A program made the position numbers and the translations under genes. A DNA stretch of 64,000 nucleotides from positions 2,976,001 through 3,040,000 of the forward strand of contig CM022371.1 of NCBI GenBank assembly GCA_011800155.1, given 5' to 3'. Shown here piece after piece: positions 56,077-64,000 of the stretch. The stretch is from Flammulina velutipes (Eukaryota > Basidiomycota > Agaricomycetes > Agaricales > Physalacriaceae). The notes below the pieces were generated by a model. The model saw only the letters and a list, made by a program, of their open reading frames with translations, was not told where the DNA came from and ran no database searches. Numbering within the stretch: the stretch's first letter is position 1; every line of letters starts with the position of its first letter.

Positions 56077-57284
56077 ATGTCTACTTTCACTCCCCGTAAC
56101 GCCATTGTAACCGGAGCCGCAGATGGCATTGGTAAAGGCATCGCTCTCCGTCTGGCTGCGGATGGTCTCAACGTCGTCGTCAACGATCTACCTGAGAAAC
56201 AAGCTCTTCTCGACGAGCTTGTCAAGGAGCTGGAAGCCAAAGGTGTTAAAGCGACTTCGTTCGCCTGTGATATCACTGGGAAGAACGAGAATATTGCCAT
56301 CGTCGAGAAGTGTGTGAATGACTTCGGAAGTCTCGATGTCGTAAGTGAACGAATGTCAATGTCATGTCATCCTAGCCGCTCATATTTTTCCTAGATGGTC
56401 TGCAACGCTGGTACTGCTTTCATCAAGCCATTATTGGACAGTACGTTGTTTCATGTATCCATTCCAGGATTGCTACTAACACTGATATCGCAGCGTCCTT
56501 CGAAGAAGTACAAAACCTCCTTGACGTCAATTTGAAGAGCGTTTTCCACGGGTACAAAGCCGCTGCCGAGCAGATGATCAAACAAGGCAATGGCGGGCGC
56601 ATTATTGGTTTGTCGCTTTGTGGCTCTCTGCCGAATGTCCTACTAACGTACCCTGATAGGCGCTGCCTCTGCTGTCGCTAAGAAGGGTACGCGTACATTT
56701 CCTTATCTTTCTGCCCTATCAAACTAATCTATCGTAGGCTTTCCCTTTATGAGTGCATATTCCGCGTCCAAGTTCGCCGTTCGTGGTCTAACACAGTCTG
56801 CGGGTATGATACTTCCGTTTCCGCCGGCGCTAGCGCAACCCCATTAATCCATTGTTTTAGCCCAAGAATTGGGTGAGCACGGTATTATTGTGAATGCTTA
56901 CTGCCCTGGCATCATCTGGACTCCACTCAGTAAGCGCGATGAAGATGTACGGCGATTGTGACTAACGCCTCTCCTCCAGTCCAAACTCTTGGCGCTCAAC
57001 TTTCAAGTGTAGTTGGCCAGCCAGGCGCGGATCCAAGGGAGATGGTAAGATATTTTCCGGCCGTGGTTGAAGGAAAACTAACCCAATCTAATCAGTGGGC
57101 CAAATCCTGCGCTCTCCGTCGTGTTGGTGCGCCCTCAGATGTTGCAGGCCTCGTGTCATGGTTAGCCTCCGCAGACAACGGATTCATTACTGGACAGAGC
57201 GTGAGCATTCATGATATTTAATCCCGATGTTCACGCTTAACATTCCTCTAGTTCAATATTGACGGTGGCTCTCTCTTTGACTAA
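56077..57284 (+). CDS. Short-chain dehydrogenase/reductase (acetoin/diacetyl reductase-like)
   Basis: This classical SDR has about 260 residues over eight or so exons. The NAD(P) motif is TGAADGIGKGIALRL near residue 12, NDLPEK ends strand 2, and CNAGTAF is the NAG motif. VNLKSVFHGYKAAAEQM leads to the helix with the catalytic Asn, then GGRIIG with AASAVAKK. The catalytic YSASK is in MSAYSASKFAVRGLTQSA. The end is FITGQS joined to FNIDGGSLFD. The aspartate after strand 2 (ND) suggests NAD rather than NADP. The closest functional group by motif is acetoin or diol dehydrogenase, but SDR substrates cannot be read from sequence. The ATG 56077 (MSTFTPRNAIVTGA) gives the usual SDR start; an upstream in-frame extension is not SDR-like. 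Confidence 0.88.
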
Positions 57285-57550
57285 ACAAGTAATGCTGCGA
57301 GCAGTAGAATTAAACATATTTATGATAATGACTATTTCATGACCCAGCTTTGTCCGTTCGTCTGCCTTCGTAAACGACTTGTCATTGTATTGCAATTGTG
57401 GATCGGTGAACGTTATATATTGAATATTAATGCCAATCTATTACTATTTGTGGCGTGAGCGATTCAGAGCGAAACAGCGTGTGGTTAGGGTTATTACTTC
57501 ATAATTGATGGCCAGTCGCGACCCTCCTGGGGCTTCGTCTCAACCTCCTC

Positions 57551-59073
57551 ATGTCGGATATCGAACTTCCTCCCAGTCAAACCGGCGGGACAATGGCGGG
57601 CCTCTTGGATGAATATCCAGACGTCGATAAGCATTCATGCCAGCTCCTCGGCCCAACAGCTCTCGTCAGTGGATTCCTTCAAAAAACCTAGTATTTCCTC
57701 ACGGCCTCCTAGATCGTCCAAGCATTAATGGGCGTGCTGGTGGTACTATCGCTAGTATACAAACGACATAGAGAATCTCCGAAGCGGCAATGGCGAATAT
57801 GGTGCGCTATAGCCTATCCGGACCATAGATACTATCTTACTTGGACCGCAGGTTGTTCGATGTCTCGAAGCAGGTTGTCGGCCAGATGTTCATTCACGGC
57901 GTCAACGTGCTGGTATCTGACCTGGTATCTCAACACACCGACCAAAATGCCTGTGTCTTCTACTTCTTCAACATCTTGGTCGATACAACGCTCGGCAAGC
58001 TCTCATATTTATCCCGCCCTGAACTACACTAACCGTATACACAGGCGTTGGTCTTCTTTATATCGTTCTGAGCATTCTCAGTTACTTTTTCGTCGAAAAG
58101 TTCAGACTGGAAGGCTTTCAATCTGGAGTGTATGGCAAACCACCCTCCTTCGTGTATTGGATAAAGCAGGCAGCCATCTATGTCGTGGCCCTGACGACCA
58201 TGAAGCTCCTTGTGCTAGCGTTGTTGGCAGTATTTCCTGGTCTATTTGAAATCGGGGCATGGTTGTTAAGCTGGACTCAGACTGGAGATGGAGACGCGCT
58301 TCAAGTGATATTGTGAGCATTCTTAGAGTCGCATTTCGCCACCACTAATCGTATTCGATAGCACCATGGGCGTCTTTCCCATTATCATGAACATTCTCCA
58401 GTTCTGGCTCATAGATTCGATTGTGAAGGCATCGACCGAAGAGCCTTTGTCACTAGATAGCGACGCACATGATAACCTTGACCGCGAACCTCTCTTCGGT
58501 GCTCCTTCAGACGACGAGGATGAGGACGTTGGGACTCAAAGACACGACATAGAGAATCCCAAGCCCCATCCTCCTCATACTATCGCACGCTCTCACTCTC
58601 CTGGTAAATCCTCAGGATCTGTGACCCCCCTGGCCATCGAGCCCAAAGGTTCAGGTTCTATAACACCCACCGCAGTCGATGGCTACTCTTATCCGCCCAG
58701 CCTCTCTAGCAGCCTCACCTCCAATTCTTCCCATTCGTCGTCTTCCCTATCATCCCCTATATCCTCCTTACGCGACGGACGCCCGCCGAATAAGAAAAAG
58801 CGCTCAATACCTGCCCCGTTACATATCCGGCAAAGCACACAGCCTGCTGTCAATTCTCCTGCACCTCCCTCAGCACCTGCTACTATGAAGGTCGCTGAAG
58901 TCCCGCAGGATAACAAAGCATCGTCCCAGGATTGGGACGATTCATGGGGCGATTCAGAAGACTGGGCCGAGAGAGTAGGGGAAGAAGAGTGGACTGGGAG
59001 GCGAATAGAGGAGAAAAAGGAGACCGTCAATGGAATATGGACTTCTCAAGAGGCGCACGTGAACACTCATTAG
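57551..59073 (+). CDS. STIMATE-family vacuolar/ER membrane protein
   Basis: The start is MSDIELPPSQTGGTMAGLLD; the spliced text continues IVQALMGVLVVLSLVYKRHR. The family hallmark is CVFYFFNILVDTTLGVGLLY near residue 115, matching the conserved C..Y..N...DTTLG block of yeast YPL162C and human TMEM110/STIMATE. Helices follow: YIVLSILSYFFVEKF, IYVVALTTMKLLVLALLAVF and GVFPIIMNILQFWLIDSIV. The C-terminal 200 residues are disordered, acidic and Ser-rich (DSDAHDNLDREPLFGAPSDD) with a terminal WDDSWGDSEDWAERVGEEEW, a tryptophan/acidic segment that could be a binding peptide. The animal protein links ER-plasma membrane junctions and calcium entry. The fungal protein is vacuolar in yeast. Its function here is inferred only from family. 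Confidence 0.85.
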
Positions 59074-59252
59074 CTTATCTGTGTAATACGATGTACAAGA
59101 GCGGCGCCGTCTACTCTACATTCAAAGCGGCGCCGCTTGCCTAATTTGGCAACTTGTCGCGCTTAAACTATGACGAATTAACTCTTTCTTCTACCACCAC
59201 CATCGAGGACAGAACCAAACACAACGACTCTTGGAACCATCCAAATTTAGCC

Positions 59253-60194
59253 ATGTCAACCGAAGTCTACGACGAAGACATAATCGCACGGCACCCATTG
59301 CCACGCTCAGCTTCCAATGCGAAACCAAAGGGTATTCTCAAGAATGCGCCACAGTCGCAAGGGCAAGGACAGTAAGTTGCAGCGTTTGGCGCTATAAAAC
59401 TGAAGCCCACGTCTTCTTCAGCAGCTTACAATGGGACGAAGCTAACCTTGCCTTAACGGAAATCCAGAAGGACAGTTTGATGAAGATCACGGAACCCAAG
59501 ACTCCTTATGTGCGCTACAATGCAGAGACTGACGAATTCGAGGGAGGTAGGCTATCCTCGTTTCTTTTGACGACTACATGGACTGAAGGCATCGCAGATA
59601 TACCTGATCTTGACCTGGGTGGCAAATTTCCCGACTCCCCAACCCATTCTTTCCGTTCCATTTCCCCCACTGGTGCAGACGCGTCTGGCCCATCGTCGCG
59701 CCGCACTTCCATTTCGAGTAGCGGTCGTGCTAACTCGGTATCGGGACGATCAGCTAGCACGGCTTCCAGTCGAAGCACAAGCTTCAACCTCCCAGACGAC
59801 GCTCGCTCGGACATCCGCTCAGACGATAGACCTTTAGGAGAAGAAGTCGAGTTTGGAGAAGAGATGGATGAAGAAAGTCAGTCCCATCTTCGTTACTACG
59901 GTCGAGCTAAGGCTGATTGGGTATAGCGGCTGCGAAGCACGCAGCCTTTGTGCGTGCTCGAGGACGCCATTACTCTAACGAGGCCGAGGCCATGAAGGTA
60001 TGATCATTTACCCACCAGCATTGGTCAGGGATAACTCAGCATCGTATTAGCGCGCTGCTCAGCTAATGGCCGATGAAGATGAAGATGATGTCGGAGGGAG
60101 TGTAGATTCTCCGATGGACGATAATGATAGTTCAAGCTCCAAGATTCCTGCTGTTCCACCTCTGCCTGCCAGCATCAACGGTATCAGTCGCTAA
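59253..60194 (+). CDS. GLC8: Protein phosphatase 1 inhibitor 2 (Glc8 type)
   Basis: Start ATG 59253 gives [20 protein letters not shown]. Family motifs are in order: PKGILKNAP (the first PP1-binding motif KGILK) near residue 20, then [20 protein letters not shown] with [11 protein letters not shown], the central inhibitor-2 signature, and near the C-terminus [19 protein letters not shown], which binds the PP1 active site. The region between is Ser-rich and disordered ([17 protein letters not shown]). The protein regulates PP1 and is itself controlled by phosphorylation at a PxTP site, present here as EPKTPY. The intron 59547-59597 is 51 nt with no stop in frame, so a gene finder could read through. 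A second, 51-nt-class intron follows before the C-terminal motif. Confidence 0.92.
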
Positions 60195-60722
60195 TCTGGG
60201 ACCAACAACATAAACGGACAGCTCCAATATTGTACCATTTAGGATTCGTACCATCTTCTGTCTTGTCTCGCCTATATAATTCACATAAATCATGACAGTC
60301 TCTGAAGCTTCTGAATCTTGAAGTACGAACACCCCGGACCGGAATCCGGTCCTCGAAGCGTTAACTTTGAGCATTCTCATTTGCCGGTGTCTGGTGTGAA
60401 GTCGGGCCCTTCCCGGAACTTTGGCCACGGCATTAAGGTGTTATATACCTACGCTTTGTGCCGGTGAAGAAGAAGTTGTGAGTCTCTTGCTCCTCCTTCG
60501 CTTTCTGACAACATCGCGTTTCTCGCTCAACAGACGTTATCTATCTGACGATCGATCTATTGAAAGCTTCGAACGATCTACTCAACTTCGAAAGACCTCG
60601 AATCAAGTAGCGGCCCTCTATCCGGAGAACGACACACAAGAGCAACCCCTGACCCTCCAATTTCATACTTAAGGCAGTTTAGCGAGACTTATTGCTTCCC
60701 CACATTATCAGGATCGTCCACC
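60195..60722. promoter_or_regulatory. Promoter region of the dehydrogenase gene
   Basis: Contains the 17-bp palindrome at 60336-60352, listed separately. The stretch 60530-60700 is the likely 5' leader. No other gene is seen. Confidence 0.4.
60336..60352. repeat. 17-bp near-perfect palindrome, CGG-N3-CCG core
   Basis: GGACCGGAATCCGGTCC reads the same on both strands except for the central A. It contains CGG AAT CCG, the inverted CGG/CCG pair that Zn2Cys6 dimers recognise. It lies about 370 bp upstream of the L-arabinitol/sorbitol dehydrogenase start and 140 bp after the inhibitor-2 stop. A transcription terminator hairpin is unlikely, because the loop would be a single base. Confidence 0.6.
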
Positions 60723-62292
60723 ATGTCACTCTGCACACAGAACCACGAGATTTACAACCCACGCAAGGTCATTGATGATCCCGTCTTCAAGGTCCTTGGT
60801 CCGAACGATAAGCCGACGAAAGATGCCAACATCGCTGCATTCTATAACGAGAAAAGAGAGATGCATCTAGTGGAAAAGCCACGACCGAAACCTGGCCCGG
60901 GGCAGGTGCTAGTGCATATACGTGCCACAGGCATTTGTGGGTGAGGCATCTCCATATATCTATGTGCTATGCAATTGGTGCTCAACCCCACGAAGGAGCG
61001 ACATACACTTTTGGCGCCATGGAAGGATTGGAAATATGATAGTCCAAGATGAGGTTCGTTCTAACGATCTTAGTTGATCAAATTATTCACCATCATCCAG
61101 TGTGGATCTGGCCATGAATCCGCTGGTGAAGTCGTCGAGCTCGGCGAGGGTGTGACAGAATGGAAAGTTGGTGCGTTATTGCATTCTATCATCTAGAGAG
61201 TGTTCTAAATTCTATCAGGCGATCGCGTTGCTCTCGAGGTAGAAATCCCTTGTTTCCAGCCCTCTTGCGAACAATGTCGTACAGGCAAATACAATGGATG
61301 CCCCAATGTCGTATTCATGTCTGCACCACCCTACCACGGTACTGCAGCGTTCATTTCATTTCATTTCTGCTATCTCATGCGTATTTATAGGTACGCTGAC
61401 GCGTTGGCATGTCCATCCTGCCCAATGGTTGCATCGCCTGCCGGATAACATGTCATACGAAGAAGGCGCCCTTTGCGAGCCCCTTACTGTCGCGTTATCA
61501 GGACTTGAAGCCTCTGGTCTACGACTCGGGGAGCCCGCACTTGTATGGTACGTGCTTTCATCTGAACCCGATCGGGTACTGGCAGTCTCTAAGGACATTG
61601 ATAGTGGCGCAGGTCCGATTGGCCTTGTAACGCTTATGTGCGCTCGCGCAGCTGGTGCTGAGCCTATCATCATCACGGATCTATTCCAAAATCGTTTGGA
61701 TATCGCAAAATCTCTCGTGCCGACTGTCCGTACCGTGTTAGTGGACCAATCTCTAAGCCCTGAGGTCCAAGCGGAAAAGATCAAGGAGTTGGCAGGTCTG
61801 AAGGTCAAGGTTGCGTTGGAATGCACTGGTTTCGAACAGAGTATTAGCACGGCTGCCCACGTGAGTCACCTGTTATACTATAACACGAAGGCTCTCTAAA
61901 AGTTATGGTGCAGTGTATCAAGTTTGGGGGGATGCTTATGGTCATAGGTGTCGGGAAAAGTCCACAAACTGTGCGTCAAAGGACTCAAGCGATACTGCAA
62001 TTGATTACTGACATCTCACAGTATCCGTTCATGCATCTGAGCTTGAACGAGATACAGTTCAAGTTCATCAACCGATACGTTGATCAAGTAAGCGTTCGAG
62101 ATATTTTCCCGGAAATCTTTACTCACAATTTTGTAGTACCCTAAAGCCATTCGCCTCATCTCTGGCGGCTTGGTCAATGTAAAGCCTTTGGTGACCCATC
62201 GCTTCAAATTGGAGGACGCAATGGACGGGTTCAATGTTGCTGCAGACCCAAAGCAGGGCGCAATAAAGGTGCAGATCCAGGACTTGGATTAG
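60723..62292 (+). CDS. L-arabinitol 4-dehydrogenase / sorbitol dehydrogenase family
   Basis: This zinc-dependent medium-chain dehydrogenase has about 400 residues. The catalytic zinc cysteine is in RATGICG, then across introns SDIHFWRHG and [17 protein letters not shown] with the conserved HE pair. The structural zinc cysteines follow in [37 protein letters not shown] holds the third active-site region, [20 protein letters not shown] the Rossmann motif, and VALECTGFE the strand after it. The end is [11 protein letters not shown]. The N-terminal 45 residues ([20 protein letters not shown] onward) are a family extension. In fungi this group oxidises L-arabinitol, xylitol or sorbitol with NAD in pentose use. 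L-arabinitol is favoured by similarity to fungal Lad proteins, but xylitol dehydrogenase is the alternative. The text fits at least eight short introns. Confidence 0.88.
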
Positions 62293-62446
62293 TATGTCAA
62301 GTTTGAGTACTGATATATTCGCGGTTGTAAATATGTTGAATAACTGTAAATTTGCCTATGAAATCCCAGTTGATTCGTGGTTGAAGTATCCTACCTATTT
62401 TGGCCACTTACCACCATCTCCTCAAAATAATTTTGTCTTGTCCGCG

Positions 62447-64000
62447 ATGGCTCGGGAAAGAGTGGCCCCGCCTTGTACCGTTGTTATTAAGCTAGGTCTG
62501 TCGCTGTGGCCGTCTCTGGATCTATCTTTTCCAACGGACTCCATTGCCTATCATAGGCTCATCGTCCATCGTGCACGAGGAAACACATCAACCATTGCTT
62601 TCGACGCTATCTTCAGTCGTCGAAACTGTCGTGAAACTACGAAAGCAAGGCCACAAGGTTGCCCTAGTCAGCTCTGGTGCTATAGCAGTTGGTCTGCAAC
62701 GCATGGACCTACCTAGCAGGCCGAAAACACTATCGGGAAAACAGGTGCGTACTGCTGCCATGGAAGTTATAAAGATTGACTCATAACGTAGGCCTTGGCT
62801 GCTATTGGACAAGGCAGGCTTATTGCATTATGGGACGACCTCTTTCGACACATGGGCCAAGCCATCGCGCAGGTCTTGTTAACCCGAGGAGACATTGCTG
62901 ATGTACGTCAATTTTCGTGGTGTGCGTTCGCTATACTCACATCTAGCAGCGAACCAGATATCTCAATGCAGTCAATACTCTACAAGAACTGTTGTCGATG
63001 GGGGTTGTCCCCATCGTGAATGAGAACGACACAATCTCAGTCAGCGTATGTGAAATAATTCGTGCGAGACCACGAACGAATGCTAAGCTGTTGTTCAGGA
63101 AATCAAATTCGGCGACAACGACACACTCTCTGCCATTACTTCCTCCATGATCCATGCTGACTATCTGTTTCTTTTGACTGACGTTGACGGTCTATACACC
63201 TCGAACCCTCGAAAAGATCCTGACGCGAAACAAATTGAAGTTGTTACCTCGATATCAGCTATTCGAGAGAAAGGTTGGTACCAATATTATCTCCCTGTCC
63301 ACTTCTTACGGTACCAGTCAGTACTACTACCCTCGGGTCCAGTCTGGGAACAGGCGGAATGGAAACCAAAATCATAGCAGCGGAGATTGCTACTGCTGCT
63401 GGTGTCACCACTATCATCTCTTCAAGCAAACATCCTGAGAATATCGTCGGTATCATGGAGTACCACAGCTCACTGAAGACACATGAAATCGAAACTCCAG
63501 CGGATTCCGCACCTCCCTCTCGATCTACCTCTCCGGTACCTCGACCACTGCATACGGTCTTCACCCCGTCGCCTATACCTATGCGCGATCTCAAATCATG
63601 GACCAGCCACACCCTTTTCCCATCTGGCAGCGTCGTCATCGACATAGGCGCCCACCATGTTCTTTCGCGACGTCAGTCAGGTGGACGGCTTCTCGCTGCT
63701 GGTGTTCTTGGGGTCATTGGTGCATTCGCCTCAGGCCAAGCCGTTCGCATAGTGACCCCCAAAAATTCGCAGGCATACGATGCCGATTTAGCCTTGAACT
63801 CTTTGGGCTCAACTCGACCTCCTACACCAAGCTTGATAGCCGCTTCATCACTTTCATCATCTGTAGCCTCTTTGGAACCACTGTCGAGGACCCAGTCTTC
63901 AACGGCACTCTTTGAACAGGCACGCAGTAAACAGTCACAATTTGAGGAGACCGACGTGATCGAAGTTGGACGAGGTTTAGCTAACTACAACTCTGCTCAG
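62447..64000 (+). CDS. PRO1: Glutamate 5-kinase, 3' end beyond the window
   Basis: The enzyme phosphorylates glutamate at the gamma position, the first step of proline synthesis. The start [17 protein letters not shown] joins to [17 protein letters not shown]. Motifs follow: [74 protein letters not shown] with [17 protein letters not shown], and [20 protein letters not shown]. Then comes [20 protein letters not shown], the nucleotide-binding loop. A PUA-like part begins with [20 protein letters not shown] and [21 protein letters not shown] Ser/Pro-rich insertion (about 63480-63580) stands between the kinase and PUA domains. The frame is still open at base 64000, in [15 protein letters not shown] PUA sequence, so the end lies to the right. 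Confidence 0.93.

Noticed and set aside
59101..59140. GCGGCGCCG repeated twice after the STIMATE-family gene
   Set aside because: A short GC-rich repeat in a 3' flank with no wider symmetry or known role.

Overview
The window is a gene-dense stretch of a filamentous basidiomycete chromosome, most likely Agaricomycetes. The evidence is: nearly all genes are cut by introns of about 45-60 nt with GT-AG borders; there is a seven-helix protein of the DUF6534 type that is expanded in mushrooms; pyrimidine synthesis uses the fungal URA2-type fusion with a degenerate dihydroorotase segment; and the transcription factor is of the fungal Zn2Cys6 type. There are no operons, no rRNA or tRNA gene that I could recognise, and no CRISPR. 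All exon structures were built by hand from the sequence, by joining reading frames at GT-AG borders and testing that codon phase closes.

Layout, left to right: tail of an unidentified Ser/Pro-rich protein (1-951); PAPS reductase MET16 (1313-2236); an RNase III family protein (2638-3890); cytochrome b5 (4341-4999, minus); an FG-repeat nucleoporin whose first exon carries a membrane helix, so that the whole resembles vertebrate POM121 (5676-9595, minus); a secreted CrtC/AttH-like lipocalin (9984-11177, minus); a tail-anchored coiled-coil protein (11690-14284, minus). Then comes a decayed gene whose last intron seems to hold a fold-back MITE (14861-16181), a Sld3-like replication protein (16548-18172), the large CAD/URA2 gene (18378-25515, minus), a flavin monooxygenase (25952-28132, minus) and a plasma-membrane syntaxin with a GC-AG intron (28592-29707, minus).

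The middle holds a carbohydrate pair, an intracellular GH51 arabinofuranosidase followed 400 bp downstream by a sugar transporter with a remarkable series of microexons (30618-36221). They are followed by a calcium-regulated external NADH dehydrogenase (36639-39185), a Nop13-like RNA-binding protein (39403-40809), a Tpa1/Ofd1 dioxygenase (40997-43235, minus), and a Zn2Cys6 regulator and a glycosyltransferase that diverge from only 68 bp (44281-47923).

The right part has a four-helix membrane protein (48537-49477), Sec18/NSF (49927-52789, minus), the DUF6534 protein (53057-54763, minus), a short-chain dehydrogenase (56077-57284), a STIMATE-family membrane protein (57551-59073), protein phosphatase inhibitor 2 (59253-60194), an L-arabinitol/sorbitol dehydrogenase (60723-62292) and the 5' part of glutamate 5-kinase (62447-64000, cut by the window end). 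Most genes are unrelated housekeeping functions. The only plausible functional links are GH51 with its transporter (uptake and intracellular hydrolysis of arabinosides, with the arabinitol dehydrogenase in the downstream pathway), and Sec18 with the syntaxin in membrane fusion.
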